A stretch of 40,122 bases of DNA, from the NCBI RefSeq assembly GCF_021295395.1, contig NZ_JAIWOU010000004.1:1-40122 (forward strand). Direction: 5' to 3'. This document shows positions 1 to 5,198 of this stretch, piece after piece; position 1 is the first letter of the stretch; each line of letters begins with the position of its first letter. The notes under the pieces are model-generated. The model had not been told where the DNA came from. It worked only from the letters and a program-made list of their open reading frames with translations, and searched no databases. The translations under genes were made by a program, and so were the position numbers. The DNA is from Komagataeibacter sp. FNDCR2 (GTDB taxonomy: Bacteria > Pseudomonadota > Alphaproteobacteria > Acetobacterales > Acetobacteraceae).

Positions 1-169
1 CACCCGGATCGGGCTTGCGGCCCTTCTGGTGGGCGCTGTGGGGCCGAGAATGAACCCATCCAATGCACAGCATATCGCGGATGCGCTGGCACTTCTGTGT
101 TCCGGCACGCTGGTGCTTATGAAGGAAGACGATGACAATGACGACCACCAACACCCAGCTCCCGCCTGA
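1..169 (+). CDS. Holin-like membrane protein, C-terminal part (gene continues from the window's end)
   Basis: The frame is open from base 2 and stops at 167-169. Read across the ends of the window it joins the frame that starts at 40025, giving an 88-residue protein. The part here holds two hydrophobic stretches (LAALLVGAVG and ADALALLCSGTLVLM), followed by a charged tail with KEDDDNDDHQ. Short phage holins often combine a WxxARLxEKST-like entry, hydrophobic segments and a charged end, and the gene follows a spanin pair, so pore formation in the inner membrane is the likely role. The family call is by pattern only. The 3' end overlaps the next gene. Confidence 0.6.
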   Translation, partial: TRIGLAALLVGAVGPRMNPSNAQHIADALALLCSGTLVLMKEDDDNDDHQHPAPA

Positions 170-353
170 GCAGAAACCTGAAGGCAAGACGACTTCGAGC
201 AAAGACCGGACGTTCATGTTCCGAGCTGAAGTTAGGGGCCTCTCGGCAATCTTTCCGGTGCGCGGAACGTCCGTTGAGGCTGCGACGAACGAAGCCGTGT
301 CATACTGCGAACGGGCCGGATGGGAATATGTCGGTCGATACCTAACCGACTGA
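132..353 (+). CDS. Small hypothetical protein (73 aa)
   Basis: No family is recognised. The ATG at 132 follows GGAAGACG and lies inside the end of the holin-like frame. A second ATG at 138 is equally possible and would shorten the protein by two residues. The N-terminus is rich in Thr, Gln and Lys and probably disordered. The rest (MFRAEVRGLSAIF to GWEYVGRYLTD) looks like a small folded alpha/beta domain. It is the last gene before a strong terminator at 358-403, so it probably closes the replication/lysis transcript. Confidence 0.6.
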   Translation: MTMTTTNTQLPPEQKPEGKTTSSKDRTFMFRAEVRGLSAIFPVRGTSVEAATNEAVSYCERAGWEYVGRYLTD

Positions 354-357
354 GAAC

Positions 358-403
358 AAGGGCGTACGGATGGCTTAACGGCTGTTCTGCGCCCTTTGTT
401 TTT
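358..403 (+). terminator. Rho-independent terminator after the lysis cassette
   Basis: AAGGGCG at 358-364 pairs with CGCCCTT at 390-396, and a T-rich run follows to 403. It lies a few bases after the stop of the 73-aa gene and would end rightward transcription of the spanin/holin block. Confidence 0.75.
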
Positions 404-519
404 CGCCTGTTCGCTTTTGCGATTGACGGCTCCGTTTTCCCATCCTATGAATCCTGCACGAATCGTTAAGGACTCGAACGGGTTATGGGAGGACATCTTT
501 CTGCAATTTTGTAAATGAA

Positions 520-552
520 AAGGGCGCGAGGTCTGCACACCTACGCGCCCTT
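520..552. terminator. Strong hairpin, possible second terminator
   Basis: AAGGGCGCG at 520-528 pairs perfectly with CGCGCCCTT at 544-552 around a 15-nt loop. No T-run follows on the plus strand. On the minus strand the hairpin is followed by TTTCATTT, so it may stop leftward transcription. The stem sequence resembles that of the terminator at 358-403. Confidence 0.45.
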
Positions 553-721
553 GAGGAAGTGTTCGCCACTACTTTGCACACAATGGCGAGCTAGTCACAC
601 ACACAACACACGAGTTCGACGAGTTTTCACTGCCAGACAAATGGTTGCCCCGACGTTGTAAACTAGGTCGGAGTTAAAAGGCAAGCGGTGTTCTCGACGC
701 TCGTGTCGGAGAAAAATCGAC

Positions 722-1243
722 GTGTCAGTTCGGAAAAGCCGTGCCCAGATCATCAAGTCTCTGATCTGGAAACATCACGACATGAAAAATATCACTCGCG
801 GAGAGTTCATGGTTCTCACCGCGCTCGCCAATTTTCCCGAGAAAAATGGAGTGCGTTTCCCGTCTTTCGAGACTCTGGCGCGAGCTGCCCGAGTGTCGTT
901 GAGAACCGCGAAGTATGCCATCAAGGCGGCAGTCGCTCTCGGGATCGTCTCGCGCACTCAGCGGAGTGTCCGCAATGGCTGGCGATGGGTAAGGACAAGC
1001 AACGCCTATCGGTTCATCGTCGGAAAAGTCGAGCGAGCTGACCCGTCTCTCAAACGACCTTGGGCGTCCGTTTCTTCCAAGTGCAAAGATTGCACAGGAC
1101 CATTTATAGATATTAAAAATACTAGCTCTAATAGGGAGAGCGGACATTCCGTGGGCGACTGGTTGAAGATTTTGGCCGGTATGGATCAGGGGATGTCTCC
1201 GCGTGAAGCAGGGTATCGAGGACCAGCCGAGAATGGCTCATGA
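722..1243 (+). CDS. Helix-turn-helix protein (HTH_36-like, replication-initiator or regulator type)
   Basis: Residues 21-100 have the pattern of the helix-turn-helix domain common in phage and plasmid replication initiators and regulators: a helix (GEFMVLTALANF), then RFPSFETLARAARVS with RTAKYAIKAAVALGIV as the recognition part. The GTG start at 722 has GGAG ten bases upstream. ATG at 782 is an in-frame alternative that would remove 20 basic residues. The C-terminal 70 residues are not recognised and look poorly structured. An AT-rich island at 1103-1133 interrupts the otherwise GC-rich frame and contains a T7-promoter-like string. It could act in replication initiation or early control; the sequence does not decide. 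Confidence 0.75.
   Translation: MSVRKSRAQIIKSLIWKHHDMKNITRGEFMVLTALANFPEKNGVRFPSFETLARAARVSLRTAKYAIKAAVALGIVSRTQRSVRNGWRWVRTSNAYRFIVGKVERADPSLKRPWASVSSKCKDCTGPFIDIKNTSSNRESGHSVGDWLKILAGMDQGMSPREAGYRGPAENGS
1081..1139 (+). promoter_or_regulatory. AT-rich island with T7-promoter-like sequence
   Basis: The 23 bases at 1117-1139 match the T7 class III promoter consensus at 16 positions, including AATAC and ATAGGGAGA at the proper spacing. The initiating G would be 1134. Immediately upstream is an inverted repeat GTGCAA-AGA-TTGCAC (1081-1095), whose second arm could also serve as a -35 (TTGCAC). The site lies in the 3' part of the helix-turn-helix gene and would serve the two rightward genes at 1233 and 1342. 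This is only one copy and the genome's polymerase is not T7's own, so it is tentative. Confidence 0.35.
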
Positions 1244-1325
1244 AGCATGGAGAATGTTGCTCTACGGGTTCGCAGCCTTCGGGCTGACAGCGGCCATGGG
1301 CAGCCTTTTCCAGTCTCGGAAATGA
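1233..1325 (+). CDS. Membrane microprotein (30 aa)
   Basis: The ATG at 1233 opens a 30-codon frame that overlaps the end of the helix-turn-helix gene and stops at 1323-1325. GAGGA lies about ten bases upstream. The peptide has a short polar N-terminus (MAHEAWR), one hydrophobic segment (MLLYGFAAFGLTAAMG) and a basic end (QSRK), as expected for a single-pass inner-membrane peptide. It sits directly before the secreted protein gene. Several other peptides of this kind occur in the window. Confidence 0.4.
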   Translation: MAHEAWRMLLYGFAAFGLTAAMGSLFQSRK

Positions 1326-1341
1326 TGGCGAGGACAAGAGA

Positions 1342-1953
1342 ATGTTGCGAAGGACTATGCTAGCGGCTGGCATCATCGGGCTGACAATGGGAGCTGTAGC
1401 AAGCAGCGCGTATCCGCATCCTGTCACGCCCGCAGAGGATCGGGAGATACAGGAGCTTTCCATCGAGGCGGCGAACGACTACCGCGCGAAGCATCCACAG
1501 AAGGCCGAGAAAACATCGTCCTATGATTTCTGTGGGAAGATGGGATTTTGTCCTGGCGGTGACTTCGGTTCAAAGCCCGCTGTCCAGACCACCAAGCTGT
1601 CACGCGGACCGGATGATGCCCAGAGGCAGGCGGCAGCATACCGCAGCATGACCCCGAGACAGCGAGCAATTCTGGACCGACTGGACAATCAGGAAGCGTC
1701 TGTGTTCTCGCAGCCTGCTCCGACAGTGCAGACCTACCCCGTCGCCGTTCCTGTGGTGATACCATCCCCCGTTACGCGGTATGCGCCCGCATATGTCGAT
1801 CAGCCTGTTCAACCTGTCGTGCCCGTCGAGGGACTGCCTCACCAGATCACAGCGGTTCGGAATGGGCCTGTCACGTCCGTAACGGATGCAATGGGGGGAT
1901 CGGCAACCTGCATGAACGCTGGGATCACGACAAGCTGCACTGTGATGCCCTGA
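1342..1953 (+). CDS. Secreted or periplasmic hypothetical protein (203 aa)
   Basis: The ATG at 1342 follows GAGGACAAGAGA. Residues 1-23 form a signal peptide: basic MLRR, hydrophobic core, and an Ala-rich end (AVASSAYP) with a plausible signal peptidase I site. The mature part starts with a charged helical region, has a Cys pair (FCGKMGFC), and continues with a Pro/Val-rich segment near residues 120-165 (QTYPVAVPVVIPSP) and two more Cys near the end. No family is recognised. An exported protein among early-type genes of a T7-like phage is unusual, and a role at the cell surface, such as blocking superinfection, is only a guess. A terminator follows at 1956-1997. Confidence 0.65.
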   Translation: MLRRTMLAAGIIGLTMGAVASSAYPHPVTPAEDREIQELSIEAANDYRAKHPQKAEKTSSYDFCGKMGFCPGGDFGSKPAVQTTKLSRGPDDAQRQAAAYRSMTPRQRAILDRLDNQEASVFSQPAPTVQTYPVAVPVVIPSPVTRYAPAYVDQPVQPVVPVEGLPHQITAVRNGPVTSVTDAMGGSATCMNAGITTSCTVMP

Positions 1954-2206
1954 AAAGGCTCCCTGAAATAAAGGGAGGGTGGCTGATTTTTTTTTTTAAA
2001 TTGGATGGGGAGGGGGGGCGGTATTTTTTTTTAATCGGCGGCCGAGCGCCTGGACCCGCTCGATGGCCGCTCGGGCGCAGGCGCGTGGGGTCAGAAACCT
2101 TCCCGGTAATGCCTCTAGGGTTCCCGCGATAGATGGGAGAGGGCATCCGCACGGCAACGGGCCGGTTGAATTGATAGGCGGCCTGTTGAGTCGTCGTTGT
2201 GTGCAT
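1925..2206 (-). CDS. Possible small protein from leftward promoter P1 (93 aa)
   Basis: The ATG at 2206 lies about 20 bases downstream of the -10 of a near-consensus sigma70 promoter (2227-2255), with GGGG close to the start. The first 60 residues, rich in Thr, Gln, Pro and Arg, look protein-like. The end runs through long A and C runs and into the opposite terminator, and is unlikely to be meaningful. An overlapping frame (1996-2271) also reads well near LTPRACARAAIERVQALGRR, so a frameshift or an RNA product is possible. No function can be given. Confidence 0.25.
   Translation of the reverse strand: MHTTTTQQAAYQFNRPVAVRMPSPIYRGNPRGITGKVSDPTRLRPSGHRAGPGARPPIKKKYRPPSPSNLKKKISHPPFISGSLFRASQCSLS
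1956..1997 (+). terminator. Rho-independent terminator with CCCTGAAATAAAGGG stem-loop
   Basis: CTCCCT (1959-1964) pairs with AGGGAG (1972-1977) around GAAATAA, and a run of eleven T follows at 1987-1997. The same 15-bp stem-loop sequence recurs after the capsid gene (22494) and after the nucleotide kinase gene (35854). It ends the rightward transcript of the secreted protein gene. Confidence 0.7.
1984..2035. repeat. Homopolymer cluster (T11, G7, T9)
   Basis: Three long single-base runs lie within about 45 bases: T at 1987-1997, G at 2012-2018 and T at 2024-2032. The cluster lies where rightward transcription from 1342 and leftward transcription from 2220 would meet. Runs of this length are prone to slippage and sequencing error. 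Confidence 0.8.
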
Positions 2207-2226
2207 GTCCCCGTTGTCTGTCTTAG

Positions 2227-2255
2227 TGTATAGTTCCCTTTTGCGAACCCGTCAA
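2227..2255 (-). promoter_or_regulatory. Leftward promoter P1 with operator in its spacer
   Basis: On the minus strand the order is TTGACG (2255-2250), a 17-base spacer GGTTCGCAAAAGGGAAC, then TATACA (2232-2227). This is a near-consensus sigma70 promoter. The spacer holds an imperfect inverted repeat, GTTCnC-4-GnGAAC, found in five places in the window. Such placement is typical of repressor operators. The transcript would start near 2220. Confidence 0.7.
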
Positions 2256-2523
2256 CAGGTATATGCCACAAAATTGCACTTTCCGCGTCAGAAAATGCAC
2301 TGTGCCGTTTAAGGCCGTAGGATTACCGCACAGTGCCCTTTGTCGATTTCCGGTATGATAGGGTATAGACGGGCGGCAATCGACCTGTGCGGGCATCCTG
2401 CGGCGTGTCTTGGCGGTGTGACGGCGTTGTGGTGGTGGTGGTGGTGGTGGTGTGCGGGCGGCCTTATCCGGTGGGTTGCTGGATACTGCTACCAGGGCAA
2501 AACCTGCCAGCGGCCAAGAACGC
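2249..2523. other. Intergenic region with inverted repeat and GTG microsatellite
   Basis: No gene is supported here. GCACTGTGC (2297-2305) and GCACAGTGC (2328-2336) form a perfect 9-bp inverted repeat around a 22-base loop. A run of GTG units lies at about 2427-2450. Frames crossing the microsatellite give Trp or Val runs and are rejected as genes. Confidence 0.5.
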
Positions 2524-2550
2524 AAAAGGCCACCCCAAAGGATGGCCTTT
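2524..2550 (-). terminator. Terminator of the leftward small-gene operon
   Basis: Read leftward, AAAGGCCATCC pairs with GGGTGGCCTTT around a short loop and is followed by TTTTGCGTTCTT. It lies just beyond the last of a series of leftward genes (4380 to 2571), so it marks the end of that transcript. Confidence 0.7.
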
Positions 2551-2570
2551 CCTGACGCGCTGGCGTGGTG

Positions 2571-2660
2571 TCAGCGGTTGTCTATATAGCGATACCAGAG
2601 CGCCAGAACGAACCCGTAAAGCCCGACCAGCGCGAAACAGTCCTTTATCATCCCATACAT
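2571..2660 (-). CDS. Membrane microprotein (26-29 aa)
   Basis: A frame of 29 codons opens with ATG at 2660, or 26 codons with the ATG at 2651. The latter overlaps the preceding frame's stop as ATGA. The peptide is hydrophobic in the middle (CFALVGLYGFVLALWY) and ends in a basic, polar tail (RYIDNR), so one membrane span is expected. It is the last frame before the leftward terminator. Its short length keeps confidence moderate. Confidence 0.4.
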   Translation of the reverse strand: MYGMIKDCFALVGLYGFVLALWYRYIDNR

Positions 2661-2758
2661 GCTTGCGGCCCCCCGTGACGCGAACCGCAAGCATGATGGA
2701 CTGTATGGACCGTATCTAATGCACGGGCGCAGGTGGGGATTGTGAGAGGCTTCCTCAT
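2648..2758 (-). CDS. Possible small protein (36 aa)
   Basis: ATG at 2758 follows TAGGA with about eight bases between. The frame overlaps the end of the 60-aa gene and its stop overlaps the next start, which is how the neighbouring leftward genes are arranged. The peptide is rich in His and Cys (TVHTVHHACGSRHGG), perhaps metal-binding. Composition gives little support and it could be a spacer frame. Confidence 0.25.
   Translation of the reverse strand: MRKPLTIPTCARALDTVHTVHHACGSRHGGPQACMG
2658..2695. repeat. Perfect 11-bp inverted repeat
   Basis: CATGCTTGCGG at 2658-2668 and CCGCAAGCATG at 2685-2695 can form an 11-bp stem with a 16-base loop. There is no T-run on either side, so it is not a classical terminator. 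It lies inside the leftward operon and may be an RNA processing site or protein-binding site. Confidence 0.6.
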
Positions 2759-2760
2759 GA

Positions 2761-2943
2761 TCAATATCCTAGCCATGCGCGGATTGCCGGAACGGTGCAG
2801 GAAACCCATTCCCACGAATGTCCCACGTGTCCTGTCCGGTCTGTCCATACGGCCCGCGCTAGCACCTTGTCGCTTGCATCGGTCTGGCAGGCCATATGCC
2901 CGTGTTCGTGAATGATGCGGATGGCGCGGTCTGGCGTAATCAT
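2761..2943 (-). CDS. Small hypothetical protein (60 aa)
   Basis: ATG at 2943 is preceded by GGGAG nine bases upstream and overlaps the stop of the 79-aa gene as ATGA, which favours it over an upstream in-frame ATG at 2994. The protein (starting MITPDRAIRIIHEHGHMAC) has several His and Trp residues and an amphipathic pattern, but no recognised domain. It is the fourth gene of the leftward series. The overlaps imply translational coupling. Confidence 0.55.
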   Translation of the reverse strand: MITPDRAIRIIHEHGHMACQTDASDKVLARAVWTDRTGHVGHSWEWVSCTVPAIRAWLGY

Positions 2944-3179
2944 GCCGCAATTCTCCCGTGATCGTCGTTGTGTGCTGGTTTGGGGATGGACCATGCCTGT
3001 TCGGCTATTTCGTCTAGGGTATCTGCCTGTATCGTGCGGACGAATGCGCGGCCCGTGCGTGGGTCAACAGCCGGTGGCGCGTCGAAACGCCACCCGTAGC
3101 CGTGATCATGCTGGACCTTATGACCGTTTATCGTGGTGAATAGTGCCGCCAGTCCGGTGCGTGTGGTGTGCTGTGCCAT
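2940..3179 (-). CDS. Small hypothetical protein (79 aa)
   Basis: ATG at 3179 has GGAGGG about eight bases upstream, within the end of the 197-aa gene. The protein has a predicted beta-rich middle (INGHKVQHDHGYGWRFDAPP) and a helical end (ADTLDEIAEQAWSIP). The layout resembles small phage proteins that modify or report on nucleic acids, but no family is recognised. It is coupled to both neighbours by overlap or close spacing. Confidence 0.6.
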   Translation of the reverse strand: MAQHTTRTGLAALFTTINGHKVQHDHGYGWRFDAPPAVDPRTGRAFVRTIQADTLDEIAEQAWSIPKPAHNDDHGRIAA

Positions 3180-3182
3180 GTG

Positions 3183-3776
3183 TCAGCCCTCCACCCGCTC
3201 GCTGTTTTCCGGCGTGCCGGTCCAGCTCACATAAAGCCAGATGCGCCCGCACTGGACCGCCATCCCATTGCCGCCATCAAGCTGACCTGACTTCCACACC
3301 ATTACGGATGATTTCCCGTCGCTGGTATCGTTCTCGTAATCATGGGCTGCCCATCCGTAAGGGCATTCCGCTCCAGATACACGGATGTCACAGTCCTCCA
3401 GGCAATCCGCGTCCGGATACAGCCGCTCCCATTCGTCGCCTAGACTTTCCCGCGCTGTTTCAATATCGCTCTCAATGTCCGCTATTTCAGAGCATAGGAC
3501 AGCTGTTGCCACCCCATAGGCGTATGCCGTCATGGCTTGCAGGTATTCGCTTGCCTTAAAGGACTGTCCGAAGTCCTCGACTTCTCCCACCTCGCGCTCG
3601 TAACGGTCAATAATGCTTTCCGCGTTTGCGTAGCTGCTAGACACCAGATCGTCGGCCGTCTGGTGCGCAAGGTCTATGGCCGCATCTCGCATCGCGTCGA
3701 TGTCGTAAAGGTCATGGCCCGTCGCGTCGGGTGTGAACAGATCAAGAGCGTAATTGTGCAGGTCAATGTTAGCCAT
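3183..3776 (-). CDS. Acidic hypothetical protein (197 aa)
   Basis: ATG at 3776 follows AAGGACACGAAACA. The protein is strongly acidic: long helical stretches such as DIESDIETARESLGDEWERL, then a Cys- and Asp-rich part (DADCLEDCDIRVSGAECP) and a beta-rich end with Trp residues. Many acidic early phage proteins mimic DNA or bind host enzymes. That is only a possibility here, since no family is recognised. It is the first gene behind promoter P2 (3866-3894). Confidence 0.65.
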   Translation of the reverse strand: MANIDLHNYALDLFTPDATGHDLYDIDAMRDAAIDLAHQTADDLVSSSYANAESIIDRYEREVGEVEDFGQSFKASEYLQAMTAYAYGVATAVLCSEIADIESDIETARESLGDEWERLYPDADCLEDCDIRVSGAECPYGWAAHDYENDTSDGKSSVMVWKSGQLDGGNGMAVQCGRIWLYVSWTGTPENSERVEG

Positions 3777-3781
3777 TGTTT

Positions 3782-3812
3782 CGTGTCCTTGTGTGTGTGT
3801 GTGTGTGCGTTG
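3782..3812. repeat. GT dinucleotide run
   Basis: A TG microsatellite of about eight units follows TGTCCTTG just upstream (leftward sense) of the 197-aa gene. It lies in the leader between P2 and the start codon, where length changes could alter translation. Confidence 0.6.
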
Positions 3813-3865
3813 GTCTGCCTGTGCAGGGCAGTGGTGACGGGCGTGTGCAGTGCCTGTCTGAGTCT

Positions 3866-3894
3866 TACCTAGTTCCCTTTTGCGAACTGGTCAA
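3866..3894 (-). promoter_or_regulatory. Leftward promoter P2 with operator in its spacer
   Basis: Read leftward: TTGACC (3894-3889), a 17-base spacer AGTTCGCAAAAGGGAAC, then TAGGTA (3871-3866). The -35 is near consensus; the -10 is weaker. The spacer has the same operator-like repeat as P1, here with perfect AGTTC/GAACT arms. It would transcribe the 197-aa gene and the small genes beyond it. Confidence 0.65.
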
Positions 3895-3901
3895 CCTGTT
3901 T

Positions 3902-4240
3902 TTAGGCAGCAAGCCAGCGCAAAGCCGATGCAAGCCCCTCGGCTGTGTCCGTGTCCACAGACAGGACGCCAAAGGCTGCCGCCACTTCCCGGCCTTCCTC
4001 TAGGGTCAGATTCCCACATTCCAGATTATACGCGAGAATGGATAGGCCCTTGGCTTTGCACTTCTCTGGGTTTGCAGCGTGCCATCCTGGTTCCTCACTG
4101 TCCCAGTTAGCCTGCACAGCGGGGGACAGGTCCGACCATTCAACCCGTGGGATCATGCGGCCGATGTTGTAATACGGCCAAGCCTTAACATCGGCTTCAT
4201 AGTTCAGCTGTCCGCGTGTCTTTGTCGTGATCTTCATCAT
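3902..4240 (-). CDS. Hypothetical protein (112 aa)
   Basis: ATG at 4240 follows ACAGGACAAACAAC; a second ATG is the next codon. The sequence has Trp-rich patches (KAWPYYNIGR, PRVEWSDLSP, EEPGWHA) and a regular helical C-terminus (EEGREVAAAFGVLSVDTDTAEGLASALRWLAA). It looks like a folded soluble protein without recognised domain. It lies between P3/P4 and P2 and ends right against P2's -35. Confidence 0.65.
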   Translation of the reverse strand: MMKITTKTRGQLNYEADVKAWPYYNIGRMIPRVEWSDLSPAVQANWDSEEPGWHAANPEKCKAKGLSILAYNLECGNLTLEEGREVAAAFGVLSVDTDTAEGLASALRWLAA

Positions 4241-4293
4241 GTTGTTTGTCCTGTATGTGTGTGTAGTTAAGGGAGGGTTTCAGGGAGGGTCGA

Positions 4294-4380
4294 TCAGTCA
4301 AACCGCTTGCCAAAGAACGGCATCCCGACCAGCAGAACACCAAGCATTGCGATGCCAAAATCCGTAAAAAGTGCGTCCAT
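4294..4380 (-). CDS. Membrane microprotein (28 aa)
   Basis: ATG at 4380 has GGAG nine bases upstream (CGGAGATCACCACA), a better ribosome site than any longer version of this frame. The peptide has one hydrophobic segment (FGIAMLGVLLVGMPFF) and a basic end (GKRFD). It is the first gene behind the paired P4/P3 promoter-operator sites. Single-span peptides of this size in phages often act on the membrane or its proteins; the target is unknown. Confidence 0.5.
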   Translation of the reverse strand: MDALFTDFGIAMLGVLLVGMPFFGKRFD

Positions 4381-4433
4381 TGTGGTGATCTCCGATTGGT
4401 CATGCTGTGCAGGCATGTCCGTGTGTGACTGTC

Positions 4434-4462
4434 TCGCCAGTTCCCTTTTGCGAACCGGTAAG
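4434..4462 (-). promoter_or_regulatory. Operator repeat P3 (weak promoter)
   Basis: The spacer-type repeat GGTTCGCAAAAGGGAAC (4456-4440) is intact, but the flanking hexamers (CTTACC and TGGCGA) are poor promoter elements. It lies 33 bases downstream of P4. It may be a second operator for P4 rather than a promoter. Confidence 0.55.
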
Positions 4463-4466
4463 CCTG

Positions 4467-4495
4467 TATCTAGTTCCCTTTTGCGAACCATGCAA
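4467..4495 (-). promoter_or_regulatory. Leftward promoter P4 with operator in its spacer
   Basis: Read leftward: TTGCAT (4495-4490), a 17-base spacer GGTTCGCAAAAGGGAAC, then TAGATA (4472-4467). It is a reasonable sigma70 promoter for the leftward genes beginning at 4380, with the operator-like repeat in the spacer as in P1 and P2. Confidence 0.6.
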
Positions 4496-4624
4496 CCCAT
4501 AAAATGCGATCTGGTGCATTTTTCTTCGCCCTGGCACTGATCAGCCAGAAATACACACGCATAATGCAGGCGCACGAATGGACGGCCACAGAAGGGCAGG
4601 GGAGGGCCTAAGAAGGTCTCTGGT

Positions 4625-4822
4625 ATGATCGTATGCGATGAAGTCCAGAAGGCATCCACGGGGCGAATATGGGCCGCTTTGGACATGCTTAGGACGTGCG
4701 TGGCCGTGATGGGTCTGTTTGGGTGCGTGATGGGCGTTGTGGGTGTGCGTTATGATCGGTTTTTTCGATCAAAAGACCATCCATTGATCGGTCAGAACGA
4801 TTGTGGATATTATCACACGTAA
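4625..4822 (+). CDS. Doubtful small protein with a hydrophobic segment (65 aa)
   Basis: ATG at 4625 has AGAAGG about eight bases upstream. The frame has one hydrophobic stretch (CVAVMGLFGCVMGVVGV) and a charged end. It stands alone between leftward and rightward units, its composition is unusual for this window and it overlaps repeats near 4754-4820. It may be chance. Confidence 0.2.
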   Translation: MIVCDEVQKASTGRIWAALDMLRTCVAVMGLFGCVMGVVGVRYDRFFRSKDHPLIGQNDCGYYHT

Positions 4823-5124
4823 TCGGTCAGTCATGTGCGATAACACCGCGCTCGACACGATCCACAGCGCATTTTGTTGGCATAAGATTTCTTATCACAC
4901 ATTTCATGGAGTCCCGCACGGTCCACTAGAACGCCCTGCCCTACTCCGAATCCGTTTCAAAATCGGCGGCTAAAACCGCGCGAATGTTGTTGTTCGACGG
5001 AACCGAGCGGTGTGACCGCCTGGAGATTTTTGGGACTCCGGGCCGGTCCCTCAAGTGACCCTGAAAGGGAGCCTTTGAACTGCCTATAACACACTGATTT
5101 CAAACAACAAACAGGCACTTGGCG

Positions 5125-5149
5125 GCATATAGAGCTGATATTTGCACAA
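5125..5149 (+). promoter_or_regulatory. Repeat A: candidate phage-polymerase promoter
   Basis: The 25 bases here are identical to those at 15854-15878 and differ at two positions from 27308-27332; the core is TAGAGCTGATATTTGCA. This copy lies 50 bases before the tail fibre gene. All three copies face the same way, ahead of rightward gene blocks, as promoters for a single-subunit polymerase would. The start point cannot be assigned from the sequence. Confidence 0.6.
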
Positions 5150-5198
5150 AGCCGCGAGAAGGCTTCCCTATACACCTAACCATGAAGAAAGGAAATGA

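Larger units (their letters stand above)
354..721. other. Intergenic region with two hairpins
   Basis: No coding region is seen in these 368 bases. They hold the terminator at 358-403, the hairpin at 520-552, a CA-rich stretch near 597-612 and the start region of the helix-turn-helix gene. No convincing -35/-10 pair was found, although a promoter for the rightward gene at 722 would be expected here. Confidence 0.5.
4496..5198. other. Divergent intergenic region, possibly containing an origin
   Basis: About 700 bases separate the leftward and rightward units. Apart from the doubtful frame at 4625-4822 no gene is seen. At 4740-4910 the DNA is AT-richer and holds GATCGGTCAG (4786) and AATCGGTCAG (4821), GATCGGT (4754), two TTATCACAC (4810, 4892), a DnaA-box-like TGTGGATAT (4803) and the inverted repeat ATAAGA-TT-TCTTAT (about 4882-4895). 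These features fit an origin or a regulator-binding region. Site A at 5125 lies at the right end. An eight-codon leader frame (ATG at 5181) precedes the fibre gene. Confidence 0.4.

Noticed and set aside
2340-2719. Rightward frames with Trp or Val runs
   Set aside because: The runs come from the GTG microsatellite; no ribosome site; overlap with the leftward terminator and operon.
4434-4462. P3 as an independent promoter
   Set aside because: Flanking hexamers are poor; kept only as an operator copy.
4957-5175. Leftward frame (72 codons) before the tail fibre gene
   Set aside because: No promoter or ribosome site, and it crosses repeat A and an AGGGAGCCT copy.
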